Below are positions 25,901 through 33,650 of a stretch of DNA of 64,000 nucleotides, piece after piece (position 1 is the first letter of the stretch; every line of letters starts with the position of its first letter). Made by a program: the position numbers and the translations under genes. This stretch comes from Brachybacterium sp. UMB0905. Lineage in GTDB: Bacteria; Actinomycetota; Actinomycetes; Actinomycetales; Dermabacteraceae. Below the pieces are notes generated by a model. It was not told the DNA's origin and searched no databases. It worked only from the letters and a program-made list of their open reading frames with translations. Location of the stretch: NCBI RefSeq assembly GCF_002871795.1, contig NZ_PNHL01000011.1:1-64000 (forward strand), read 5' to 3'.

Positions 25901-26024
25901 CGTCCGCGTGCAGCCCGGCGAGGTCCTCCAGGGCGCGGGAGCGGCCCGGGCCGGTCTGCTCGCGCACCCACAGGGCAGGACCCAGATCGTCATCGACGAT
26001 CAGGTGCAGGCGACGCTCAGGCAT
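22977..26024 (-). CDS. SNF2/RapA-family DEAD/H helicase
   Basis: 1015 residues. An N-terminal SNF2-associated region of about 540 residues precedes the ATPase core: [11 protein letters not shown] (motif I), VLDEAQHVK (motif II), [10 protein letters not shown] (motif III), [14 protein letters not shown] and [21 protein letters not shown] (motifs V and VI). It is a double-stranded DNA translocase or remodelling ATPase. In this family the bacterial forms act on RNA polymerase or other protein-DNA complexes. The ATG follows TAGGCT (26031-26036 on the plus strand as AGCCTA) by 6 nt, so leaderless. Confidence 0.93.
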   Translation of the reverse strand: [1015 protein letters not shown]

Positions 26025-26141
26025 GCTCGAAGCCTAGGGGCGCACTCCCACACCCGTCGGGGCGCTGTGGATAACCGGGCACTGTGGAGGACGTTGCGAA
26101 AGGCGCCCGGGACGTGCGTGGCGGCGACGGCGGGCCGACGC

Positions 26142-27839
26142 TCACAGCCCGTCGATGATCAGCGCCGTCGCATTCATCCAGGCGTTCTTCGTGGCATCCG
26201 AGACCTGCGGCCAATCCAGATGCGAACCATCCACGAACTGCTGCTCATACGGCACTTCGGTGACCGCGCGGGTGTGCGCCCCGAAATGCGCCATCAGACG
26301 CGAACGCAGCTTCGGATCGAACTTCCCCTTCGAGGAGTGGGACAGGATCGTCACCGCATTGTCGACCTGCTCCGCCAGGCCCGTCGCCCGCAGCTCATCG
26401 ATCATCCACGCAGCCGCATTGAAGGTGTCCTCACGCACCGTGGAGATGATCACCAGCTGATCCGCGCTCTCCACCGCCGCAAGCCAGTTCGAGGCCCGCA
26501 CATTGTTGCCGGTGTCGATCACCTTGATGCGGTAGAAGCGCGAGAGCGTGTCATCCAGCTCCTGGAACGCTTCGGCATCGATCGAGGCCATCGACCCGGG
26601 ATCCTCATCGGAGGCGAGGATGTCAAAGCGCATCTCGCCCTGCGGCCGCACATACGGATCCAGATCCGAGTTGCTGGCCCCGCCCGCATGCAGCGCATCC
26701 ATGTCATGCAACAGGTCCACCACGGTGCGGTGATGCTCGGTGGGCAGCCCGCGCCAGCCCAGCGTCCCCCGCGTCTCATTGTTGTCCCAGGCCAGGACGC
26801 TGCCGCCGCGGACCACGCCCAGCGTCGCGGCGATCATCAGGGAGGCGGTGGTCTTGTGCGCGCCGCCCTTGAGGTTCACCACCGCGATGTTCTTCGGGCC
26901 GTCCAGGGGCCGACGGATCCGCTCCAGACGCTCGATCTCGAAGCGCTCCTTCTTGCCCGGGCGCGGGGAGATCACCCCGCCGGTCAGCTTCGTGATCAGG
27001 CCCGGCAGGCCCTTGGTGGCCTTCAGGCGGCGATTCTTGCGGGTGGAGGACTGCAGATCCTGCAGGGTAGGCCGGCCGTCCGCGCCCGGCACGGTGCGCG
27101 GGGCGAGCGGCTTCTTCTCCCGCACGGGCGTGGTGCGCCGACGCGGCGGCTCCGAGGCGGAGGCCGCCGACGGGGCGGAGGGAGCCGTGGGGGAGGACGG
27201 GGCCGATGGGGCCGATGGGGCCGAGCTCGCGGTGGGCGCAGAACCGGCGGACGGCGCGGAGTCAGCGGACGGGGCGGGGCTCGCGGACGACGCCGTCGGG
27301 GCCGAGCTCGCCGTCGCCCCGGACGCGGCCGAATGCGCGCCGCGCGGCATCGGCGCCACCTGTCCCGAAGAGATCACCAGCGCGGGATGCTCACCCGTGG
27401 CGGCACTGTCGGCGCGCTCGGCGTCCGCTGAGGTCTGCGGCGGCAGCGCCGCACGGCGCCGACGGGCCCGATGCGAGCGCACCGTCGGCAGCTCACCCGT
27501 GGCCGGGGAGGCCAGAGCCGCACGCAGTCCCTGCAACTCCGCGGTGTCATCCCCCATCGGCGGCACCAGCGGAGCATCCATGTCCGGGCCCCAGACCTCC
27601 CGGTCATCGGCCTCACGCCCGGTAATTCGCCCGGACGGCTCTACGCGCAGGTGGTGGCGCACATCCGGCTCGACGATCACCACATCGAGGTTCTGCCCGT
27701 CCAGCTTCGCGGCGGTGATGAAAACCTGCTTCACCCGGTCGCGGACCTGCGCGAGATCGACACCGGTGACCTCTACGGCCTCCTTCTCCAGGTGCACGGT
27801 GGCACTGGTGTCCGAGGTGATCCGCGCCTGAGCGATCAT
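26142..27839 (-). CDS. ParA/MinD-like ATPase with long Ala/Ser/Pro linker
   Basis: 565 residues. The first 95 form a small strand-rich domain. A low-complexity region of Ala, Ser, Pro and Thr runs from about 130 to 235. The C-terminal 300 residues are a deviant-Walker ATPase: VVNLKGGAHKTTASLM (the KGGxxKT/S signature), then VIDTGNNVRAS and VIISTVREDTFNAA. The layout resembles the ATPases next to actinobacterial ESX loci (EspI-type), though no core secretion gene is in view. Of two near starts I chose 27839, 6 nt after AAGGG. It is divergent from the phosphatase gene. Confidence 0.8.
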   Translation of the reverse strand: MIAQARITSDTSATVHLEKEAVEVTGVDLAQVRDRVKQVFITAAKLDGQNLDVVIVEPDVRHHLRVEPSGRITGREADDREVWGPDMDAPLVPPMGDDTAELQGLRAALASPATGELPTVRSHRARRRRAALPPQTSADAERADSAATGEHPALVISSGQVAPMPRGAHSAASGATASSAPTASSASPAPSADSAPSAGSAPTASSAPSAPSAPSSPTAPSAPSAASASEPPRRRTTPVREKKPLAPRTVPGADGRPTLQDLQSSTRKNRRLKATKGLPGLITKLTGGVISPRPGKKERFEIERLERIRRPLDGPKNIAVVNLKGGAHKTTASLMIAATLGVVRGGSVLAWDNNETRGTLGWRGLPTEHHRTVVDLLHDMDALHAGGASNSDLDPYVRPQGEMRFDILASDEDPGSMASIDAEAFQELDDTLSRFYRIKVIDTGNNVRASNWLAAVESADQLVIISTVREDTFNAAAWMIDELRATGLAEQVDNAVTILSHSSKGKFDPKLRSRLMAHFGAHTRAVTEVPYEQQFVDGSHLDWPQVSDATKNAWMNATALIIDGL

Positions 27840-27951
27840 CGTCATCCCTTCTGCACGCTGCGCCGGGCCCGCCGCGGGGGCGGCGCCGACATGGTCGCGC
27901 TCCACTCTACGGCCGTGACCGGCACCACCGCGCCCCCGTAGGCTCAGATGC

Positions 27952-28707
27952 GTGCGCGCTCACGTCTGCTCCGACGCCGCCGTCCCCGGTGGGAACGAGG
28001 ATGCCGCCGGGATCCTCGGGGACGTCGCCGTCATGCTCGATGGCGCCGGGGTGCCGCCCCGCTTCCGTGCCGGCTGCCACCACAGCGTCGCCTGGTTCTC
28101 CCACCAGCTCGCCGGGCGCCTGCTGCTGCGCGCCCAGGACCCGGCGGTGGGGCTCGATGCGGCGCTCGCCGCCGCGATCGGCGAGGTGCGCTCCCTGCAT
28201 GAGGATCAGTGCGAGCTCGAGCGCGGCGGCCCATCGGCCACCGTCATTGCCGTGCGTCAGCGCGCGGACGTGCTCGAGCATCTGGTGCTGTGCGACTCTT
28301 CGCTGCTGCTTACCGGGGCCGATGGGGCGGTGCGGCGCCTCACCGATCCGCGGGTCGGTGAGGTCGTGGCCCGCGAGCGCGGCGCCGAGGCGATTGAGGC
28401 TCAGCGCAATCGGTCCGGCGGTTTCTGGGTGGCGCGGCATGAGGAGGAGGCGGCCGCACAGGCGCTTACCGGCAGCACCCCGCTGGCACAGCTGCGGCGG
28501 GTGCAGCTGGTCTCCGACGGCATCACCCGCGCCGTGGATCTGCTGGGTCTGCATGACGATGCGTCGCTGGTGGCGGCGCTTGCGACGGACCCATCGGCCG
28601 TGATCGCTCAGATCCGCGGCGCCGAGCGTGACCTGCCAACTGGGCGGCGCCCGCGGAAGGTCCATGACGATGCGACAGTGGTCACGGTGGAGCTGGGAAG
28701 TCGCTGA
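27952..28707 (+). CDS. PP2C-type protein phosphatase-like protein
   Basis: 251 residues. It shows the PP2C order: an early acidic metal site (GGNEDAAGILGDVAVMLDGAG), a strand segment LEHLVLCDSSLLL, VQLVSDGITRAVD (the SDG motif) and a C-terminal DDATVVTVEL (the DD-T-T ending). The usual DGMGG is DGAGV, so metal binding may be altered. With a Ser/Thr kinase 8 kb away it may serve reversible phosphorylation (inference). The GTG is leaderless: TAGGCT (27939-27944) ends 7 nt before it. Divergent from the ParA-like ATPase. Confidence 0.75.
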   Translation: MRAHVCSDAAVPGGNEDAAGILGDVAVMLDGAGVPPRFRAGCHHSVAWFSHQLAGRLLLRAQDPAVGLDAALAAAIGEVRSLHEDQCELERGGPSATVIAVRQRADVLEHLVLCDSSLLLTGADGAVRRLTDPRVGEVVARERGAEAIEAQRNRSGGFWVARHEEEAAAQALTGSTPLAQLRRVQLVSDGITRAVDLLGLHDDASLVAALATDPSAVIAQIRGAERDLPTGRRPRKVHDDATVVTVELGSR

Positions 28708-28835
28708 CTGTTTTCGGGCGGGGCGGGCGTCGTGGGGCCGTGCGCGGGCCGAGCGCACCCCCGCACTCTGGCACGGGCTCGGTAAAGTTTTGCCAGTACC
28801 CTGTCCGACCTGCGCAGATCCGGGACCTCCGCGCG

Positions 28836-28864
28836 TTTACAGCATCGCTGGAGACCAGTAGACT
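28836..28864 (+). promoter_or_regulatory. Upstream sigma-70-like promoter
   Basis: TTTACA (28836-28841), 17-nt spacer, TAGACT (28859-28864), reading toward the 6C RNA. It would give a transcript about 120 nt longer at the 5' end than the promoter at 28955. The 28708-28830 stretch holds nothing else I can support. Confidence 0.5.
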
Positions 28865-28954
28865 GCGAGCGCAGCATCTCGCGGGGGCAGCCTCCCTGGT
28901 GGCACGGGTCGCCAAGGAGACATGGATCTCGCGAATGTGAGACGGTGGGGGCTG

Positions 28955-28982
28955 TTGCATCCCCGCTGAGGATGTGTAGGGT
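28955..28982 (+). promoter_or_regulatory. Promoter of the 6C RNA
   Basis: TTGCAT (28955-28960), 16-nt spacer, TAGGGT (28977-28982). Transcription would start near 28989, just before the conserved hairpins. Confidence 0.55.
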
Positions 28983-28988
28983 TCCCAC

Positions 28989-29200
28989 TACAGGAACGTT
29001 GAAAACTTAAAAGAGTGCCGCTCCTCAAGACCCCCCCCTCATGGGGAGCGGCCGGACGGGCAACACGCCAGGTTCCCCCCACCTTTGGCAGCCCGTCCCG
29101 CCTGATCGCCCGCACCCACCCCTGACGGACGACAGGCCACGCGAGCGGTCCGTGAGCCCCCGGCATTGCCGGTTGAGAGCTCCGGACCGCTCGCTCTTTT
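28989..29200 (+). ncRNA. 6C RNA
   Basis: About 210 nt. Two hairpins follow one another, each with a run of at least six C in the loop. Hairpin 1 has stem GCCGCTCC/GGAGCGGC (29017-29052) with eight C in the loop (29031-29038). Hairpin 2 has stem GGACGGGC/GCCCGTCC (29054-29098) with six C in the loop (29075-29080). This is the defining feature of the actinobacterial 6C motif. In mycobacteria the homologue (B11) is a trans-acting small RNA whose C-rich loops pair with G-rich ribosome-binding regions. A promoter lies upstream and a terminator stem with a T-run downstream. The exact ends are estimates. Confidence 0.82.
29141..29200 (+). terminator. Rho-independent terminator of the 6C RNA
   Basis: Stem GCGAGCGGTCCG (29141-29152) with CGGACCGCTCGC (29183-29194), an inner small hairpin CCGGC-ATT-GCCGG in the loop, then TCTTTT. 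The T-run is on the plus strand only, so it serves the small RNA and not the convergent regulator gene. Confidence 0.8.
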
Positions 29201-29214
29201 GTGTGCGGGGCGGC

Positions 29215-30012
29215 TCAGCGTCCCAGCAGCACCACGTCGCTGCCGGGGTCCAGGCGGTAGCCGGCGCCGCGCACGGTCGAGATCAGGCGACGGAATCGGC
29301 CGAGCTTGGCACGCACCCGTCGGACATGCACATCCACGGTCCGCTCGCCGGTGTCCTCGGGCGCCCCGGCCCACACCGTCTCCATCAGCTCGGTGCGGGA
29401 GACGGTGCGGCGCGCCTGCCGGGCCAGGGCCGCGAGCAGCTCGAACTCCTTGTAGGTCAGCTCCACGTCCTGCCCGTCGATCCGCACCCGCCGCCCGGTC
29501 AGGTCGATGACCAGCGCATCGGCCGGGGCCGACGAGGGGCTGGCGGGGCTCACGGCCGTGAGGGCCAGCGCCCGCAGCCGCGCCGCCTCGGCGTCGCGCC
29601 GCGCCGGGGAGGTGGGGGAGACGGTGCCGGCCCGGCGCGGCCGCAGCGGGGTGATCGCCGCAGCGCCCTGGGCCCGGGGCGGCAGCGCCGTGCGACGCTG
29701 GCCGGTGCGTCGGGCCGCGGGGGCGCTGTGCGGCGTGTTCACGCTGACGGCGGTGCGGCCGTCGCGCGCGCCGACCAGGCGCTGCGCGGAGGTGCGCAGC
29801 TCATCGGCCACAAGCGCGGCTTCGATGTCGCCGGTGTCCGCGGGCAGGGTGACGGTCAGCGTGATCGTGACATCCGTGCTCGGGGCGGTGGCGCGGGCGG
29901 CGGTACCGTCGGTGCGCGGGGTGACAGTGCGGGCCGTGGTGCGGGAGGCGGTGGTGCGGCTGGTGGTGCGGGCAGTGGTGCGAGTGGCAGTGCGGTCTAG
30001 GGTGATGGTCAT
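29215..30012 (-). CDS. Orphan winged-helix (OmpR/PhoB-type) transcriptional regulator
   Basis: 265 residues. The last 100 are a Trans_reg_C domain: VIDLTGRRVRIDGQDVELTYKEFELL, then RTVSRTELMETVWAG, RTVDVHVRRVRAKLG and TVRGAGYRL. There is no receiver domain. The N-terminus is instead a Thr/Arg-rich repetitive stretch (RTTARTTSRTTASRTTARTV) followed by a strand segment TDVTITLTVTLPADTG. No partner kinase is adjacent. GGAGAG lies 8 nt before the ATG. A Met-rich small gene with its own -10 box lies directly upstream on the same strand. Target genes unknown. Confidence 0.85.
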   Translation of the reverse strand: MTITLDRTATRTTARTTSRTTASRTTARTVTPRTDGTAARATAPSTDVTITLTVTLPADTGDIEAALVADELRTSAQRLVGARDGRTAVSVNTPHSAPAARRTGQRRTALPPRAQGAAAITPLRPRRAGTVSPTSPARRDAEAARLRALALTAVSPASPSSAPADALVIDLTGRRVRIDGQDVELTYKEFELLAALARQARRTVSRTELMETVWAGAPEDTGERTVDVHVRRVRAKLGRFRRLISTVRGAGYRLDPGSDVVLLGR

Positions 30013-30179
30013 GATGCGAGCTCTCCGAGATGCGGCGCGCTATGCGCGGCGGATGGTGGTCCCGGGATCCCGGTGGATCGACGCCTGCGGCGGATCGGCG
30101 GGGTGTGCTCCCGGCGGCACCTGGAGCCCGCGCCCTCCGGCCGGCTCCTGTCAGCCGACCTCAGAAGGTGCGTGAGCGC

Positions 30180-30293
30180 TCAGAGGCTCGGCTGACGATG
30201 CATCATCGGCATCATCATCATGGACATCATCGAGCGCATGGCGCGGCGGGCCACCCGGCGGGCGGCCTCACGGAGCGATGCGATCGAGGTCAT
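30180..30293 (-). CDS. Met/Arg-rich microprotein (37 residues), leaderless
   Basis: The frame encodes MTSIASLREAARRVARRAM, then RSMMSMMMMPMMHRQPSL and a stop. Ten of 37 residues are Met, and the first half could form a basic amphipathic helix. A perfect TATAGT box (30306-30301 on the minus strand) ends 7 nt before the ATG, matching the leaderless spacing seen elsewhere here. It sits 167 nt before the orphan winged-helix gene on the same strand. It could be a leader peptide sensing methionine supply, a metal (copper)-binding peptide, or a chance frame. The flanking stretches 30013-30179 and 30307-30406 hold nothing else I can support. Confidence 0.45.
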   Translation of the reverse strand: MTSIASLREAARRVARRAMRSMMSMMMMPMMHRQPSL

Positions 30294-30406
30294 GGCCGGA
30301 ACTATAGGACGCTGGAGGCCTGGCGAGGAAGCGCGCGTTCACATTCTGGGACGGGGCGGCGCATCGTGGGGCCCGGCTCGGCCCCCGACCTCAGCCCCCG
30401 CCGCCC

Positions 30407-31045
30407 TTAGTCCACGACGCCGAACAGGCGGTCGCCGGCGTCGCCGAGGCCCGGCACGATGTAGCTCTTCTCGTTGAGCTTCGTATCGATCGCGGCGGTG
30501 ACCACGGTCAGGTCGATCGACGGGTCCAGCTGCTCGTCGATGGCCTTCAGACCCTCCGGCGCGCACAGCAGCGTCACGCAGGTGATGTCCTTCGCGCCGC
30601 GCTCGTGCAGGTATTCGCACGCGGCGATGAGGGTGTGGCCGGTGGCGAGCATCGGGTCCAGCACGAAGCACTGCCGGCCCGAGAGGTCCTCCGGCAGGCG
30701 GTTCGCGTAGGTGGTGATCTCGAGCGTCTCGTCATTGCGGACCATGCCCAAGAACCCGACCTCGGCGGTGGGCAGCAGGGTGGTCAGCCCGTGCAGCATC
30801 CCCAGGCCCGCGCGCAGGATCGGCACGACCATCGGCTTGGGGTTGGTCAGCTTGCTGCCGGTCATCGTGGTGACCGGGGTGGTGATCTCCACCGGCGCCA
30901 CGGCCACATTGCGGGTCGCCTCGTAGGCGAGCAGGGTGACCAGCTCATCGGCGAGCTGGCGGAACACCGAGGAATGGGTGCTGGCATCGCGCAGCACGGT
31001 CAGCTTGTGGTCGACGAGCGGGTGATCAATCTCCAGGACGCGCAT
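30407..31045 (-). CDS. upp: Uracil phosphoribosyltransferase
   Basis: 212 residues, normal length. The PRPP loop is [14 protein letters not shown] and the uracil-binding end is [29 protein letters not shown] is also family-typical. It salvages uracil to UMP with PRPP in the cytoplasm. The ATG lies 7 nt after TAGATT on the minus strand, so leaderless. It diverges from tadA, a common arrangement in actinobacteria. Confidence 0.96.
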   Translation of the reverse strand: MRVLEIDHPLVDHKLTVLRDASTHSSVFRQLADELVTLLAYEATRNVAVAPVEITTPVTTMTGSKLTNPKPMVVPILRAGLGMLHGLTTLLPTAEVGFLGMVRNDETLEITTYANRLPEDLSGRQCFVLDPMLATGHTLIAACEYLHERGAKDITCVTLLCAPEGLKAIDEQLDPSIDLTVVTAAIDTKLNEKSYIVPGLGDAGDRLFGVVD

Positions 31046-31133
31046 GGGCCCGAATCTACCGGAGGTACCCGGGTGCCACGGGGGACTCCTCGCGTCGACG
31101 CGGGGACGATGCCGCTGCGGAGACAATGGGCGC

Positions 31134-31595
31134 ATGAAAGACGACGAGCTCATGGGGCTGGCGCTCGAGCAGGCGCGTGCCGCGGCGGATCGCGAGCCGG
31201 CGGATGTTCCCATCGGCGCGGTGGTGGTGGGGGCCGACGGGACGGTGCTCGCCGCGACCGGGAACCGGCGGGAGGCCGATGAGGATCCGACGGCGCATGC
31301 CGAGATCCTCGCGCTGCGTGAGGCGGCGCGGGCCACGGGCCGCTGGAACCTCACCGGCTGCACGCTCTACGTCACCCTGGAGCCGTGCACCATGTGCGCG
31401 GGCGCGATCGTGTTGGCGCGGATCCAGCGCGTCGTCGTCGGCGCCATGGATCCGAAGGCCGGGGCGACGGGTTCCCTCTATGACCTGGTGCGCGAGCCGC
31501 GCCTGAACCATCGCGTGGAGCTCACGAAGGGAGTGCGCGAGCAGGAGTGCGGTGACCTGCTGCGGGACTTCTTCCGGGCCCGCCGCAAGCGGTAG
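31134..31595 (+). CDS. tadA: tRNA-specific adenosine deaminase
   Basis: 153 residues. Zinc and catalytic motifs are in TAHAEILAL (HAE) and [12 protein letters not shown] (PCxxC). FNxA-type substrate features and the C-terminal helix [13 protein letters not shown] fit TadA over cytosine deaminases. It converts the wobble adenosine of tRNA-Arg(ACG) to inosine. GACAAT (31122-31127) ends 6 nt before the ATG. Confidence 0.92.
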   Translation: MKDDELMGLALEQARAAADREPADVPIGAVVVGADGTVLAATGNRREADEDPTAHAEILALREAARATGRWNLTGCTLYVTLEPCTMCAGAIVLARIQRVVVGAMDPKAGATGSLYDLVREPRLNHRVELTKGVREQECGDLLRDFFRARRKR

Positions 31596-31622
31596 AGACC
31601 TTCGCGCGGATCTGGTGAGCGG

Positions 31623-32249
31623 TCAGATCCACCCGTGGCGGCGGGCGATCGCGACGGCCTCGTGCCGGTTCGCGGCCTGCACCTTCGCCTGCGCGGCGGA
31701 GAGGTAGTTCCGCACCGTGCCCGGGGCGAGGTGCGCGCGGCGGGCGATCTGCTCGATGCTCGCCCCGTCGGCCGCGAACTCCAGCACATCCGCTTCCCGC
31801 GGCGTGAGCGGGGAGTCTCCGGCGGAGATCGTCTCCGCCGCGACCTCCGGGTCGATCGCTCGGCGACCCGCCGCCACGGACCGCACCGCGGCGACGAGCT
31901 CTTCGGAGGCCGTGGTTTTGGCGAGGAAGCCCAGCACCCCGATCTCGAGCGCCCGCTTGAGATAGCCGGGACGGGCGTGCGAGGTGAGGATCATGGCGCG
32001 TGTTTCCGGGGAGATCTCCGGTAGGCGCGAGCACACCTCGATGCCGTCCCCGTCGGGCAGCTGCAGGTCCACGAGGGCCACGTCCGGTTGATGCTCTTGC
32101 AGCGCCGCCACCCCGTCGGCGGCGGTCGACGCCTGCGCGACCACCTCGAGGTCGTCCTCGAGGTCCAGCATCATGGCGAGCGCGGAGCGGATCAGGTTCT
32201 CGTCGTCGATCAGCACCACGCGCAGCGGCGCGGCGGGGGTCGGGGTCAT
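31623..32249 (-). CDS. NarL/LuxR-type response regulator
   Basis: 208 residues. Receiver domain with VVLIDDENLIR, phosphorylated Asp in VALVDLQLPDGDG, Thr/Ser in MILTSHA and Lys in FLAKTT. C-terminal LuxR helix-turn-helix: LTPREADVLEFAADGASIEQIARRAHLAPGTVRNYLS (given here for its key LTPRE and GTVRNYLS ends). It overlaps the kinase gene by 4 nt. A GAGGAG site precedes the ATG. The neighbouring ABC-2 exporter and the inverted repeat at 35639 are its likely targets. Confidence 0.93.
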   Translation of the reverse strand: MTPTPAAPLRVVLIDDENLIRSALAMMLDLEDDLEVVAQASTAADGVAALQEHQPDVALVDLQLPDGDGIEVCSRLPEISPETRAMILTSHARPGYLKRALEIGVLGFLAKTTASEELVAAVRSVAAGRRAIDPEVAAETISAGDSPLTPREADVLEFAADGASIEQIARRAHLAPGTVRNYLSAAQAKVQAANRHEAVAIARRHGWI

Positions 32250-33385
32250 GGACGCTCCTCAGACTCAGCGGGCAGGGGCTCGGGGGACGGGGACTCAGTG
32301 GACGGGGCCTCGGCGGGCGAAGACTCCGCGGGCGAAGAGTTAGCAGGGACAGGGAAGCCGACGGTCAGTGTCACCTGGTCGCCGTGCCGCTCAGCGCGCA
32401 GCTGGCGGCCGGGACCTAGGCGCTCGCGCAGGCCCGTCAGGCCCGTGCCCTCCACGAGCGGCCCGTCGGCCCCTGGCGCGAGCAGTCCATCATTGGTGAC
32501 CGCTACGCCGTCGGCGCCCAGGCGGATCGTGACGTGCCGCGGCCGGGCGTGGCGCAGCAGGTTCGTGCCCGCCTCGCGCAGCACCCACGCAGCGGCCTCG
32601 GCATGCGGGGCAGGTACCTCCGCGACGCCACCGGTGACCGTCGCATCCACCCCCGCTGAGCGCAGCAGCGACAGGGTGCCGCGCAGCTCCGTCTCCAGAT
32701 CCGCCTCGCGGTAGCCGCGGGCGAGCGCCCGCACTTCCGCCAGCGACGACCGGGCGGTGCGGGCGATGCCGCGGGCCTGATCGGCCGTCCGCTCGTCGCC
32801 GCGTTCGGCGAGCTTCGCCACCAGCTCCGCGGAGACCGCGATCGCGGAGAGATCCCGCCCCATCACATCGTGCAGGTCCCGGGAGAACCGCAGCCGCTCC
32901 TCCGCGAGCGCGAGCTGCGCCTCGACGGTGCGGGCCTCCTCGAGGGCGTGCACCAGCTGCAGCAGCCACAGGGTGGAGCGGGTGAGCAGCACGATCGCCA
33001 GCAGGGCGGCCAGCAGCGGCAGGGACTCAGCGGGCCGGACCCCGGCGAGGCTCAGCACCGCCGCCGCCCCGACCGTCACCGGCACGCTCATCCACCAGCG
33101 CAGGGCGGACAGCGGCCCGCTCACCCCGAGCACCACGATGCCGAGCACCCACAGCCACTCCGCCCGCCCGGTACCGGCCGGCAGCACCAGGGCAAGCGCT
33201 GCCACGCTCGGCAGCACCGTGGCCAGCATCGGGAGCCATCGCAGGTACCCGTCAACCCGCTCCCGATCCACCACCAGATACACCGCGATCGCGGTGGCGA
33301 GGGTCTGGACCAGCAGCAGTGCGAGAGCCGCCCCCGGATGGTCCGGCTCCGCGCCCAGCACCCGCTCCAGCGTGCTCAGCTGCAC
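32246..33385 (-). CDS. Sensor histidine kinase, DesK/NarX type (5' end possibly frameshifted)
   Basis: 379 residues from a GTG. Five or so membrane helices fill residues 15-130. The dimerisation helix has the phospho-acceptor in RFSRDLHDVMGRDL. The ATPase end has WVLREAGTNLLRHARP (N box) and GTGLTGLRERL (G box). The first membrane helix usual for this family is missing from this frame but is encoded in the overlapping upstream frame (33376-33540). The two frames meet at a slippery heptamer, C-CCT-TTG, where a -1 slip joins them exactly. Co-translated with the response regulator. Confidence 0.85.
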   Translation of the reverse strand: MQLSTLERVLGAEPDHPGAALALLLVQTLATAIAVYLVVDRERVDGYLRWLPMLATVLPSVAALALVLPAGTGRAEWLWVLGIVVLGVSGPLSALRWWMSVPVTVGAAAVLSLAGVRPAESLPLLAALLAIVLLTRSTLWLLQLVHALEEARTVEAQLALAEERLRFSRDLHDVMGRDLSAIAVSAELVAKLAERGDERTADQARGIARTARSSLAEVRALARGYREADLETELRGTLSLLRSAGVDATVTGGVAEVPAPHAEAAAWVLREAGTNLLRHARPRHVTIRLGADGVAVTNDGLLAPGADGPLVEGTGLTGLRERLGPGRQLRAERHGDQVTLTVGFPVPANSSPAESSPAEAPSTESPSPEPLPAESEERP

Positions 33386-33540
33386 AAAGGGATCACCACC
33401 AGCACGGACAGCACGAGCGAGACCATCGTGTAGCGGTAGAAGGTGGTCCAGCTGCGCGACGGGGCGGTGGTGCGCGGCGCGGATGACGCCGGGGACGCAG
33501 ACGGCGTCGGCGTCGGGCTGGCCGAGGGTGGAGAGGTCAT
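33376..33540 (-). CDS. N-terminal segment of the histidine kinase in the 0 frame
   Basis: 54 codons. A Ser/Pro/Thr-rich start (MTSPPSASPTPTPSASPASS) is followed by SWTTFYRYTMVSLVLSVLVV, which is exactly the first membrane helix expected for the kinase, then IPLCS and a stop. The stop lies 6 nt inside the kinase frame. Either the ribosome slips -1 at CCCTTTG, or the kinase is re-initiated at the GTG at 33385, or this is a true frameshift mutation. AACGAT ends 6 nt before the ATG. Confidence 0.5.
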   Translation of the reverse strand: MTSPPSASPTPTPSASPASSAPRTTAPSRSWTTFYRYTMVSLVLSVLVVIPLCS

Positions 33541-33650
33541 CGGGGACATCGTTCCATGGGGACGGAGGTATGCGAGGTGGACGGGACGGCAGGGGTAGGG
33601 CCGATGCATCCCCGTCGGCCCCCCCTGCCCGATGAGCGGCTGCCCGCCGC

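Noticed and set aside
28859..29200. tmRNA, RNase P RNA or SRP RNA in the 28.9 kb intergenic region
   Set aside because: None of the conserved cores of those RNAs is present; the paired C-rich-loop hairpins fit 6C RNA instead.
30220..30477. An 85-codon plus-strand frame overlapping the end of upp
   Set aside because: No start signal, Arg/Ser-rich shadow composition, and it covers the Met-rich minus-strand gene that does have a promoter.
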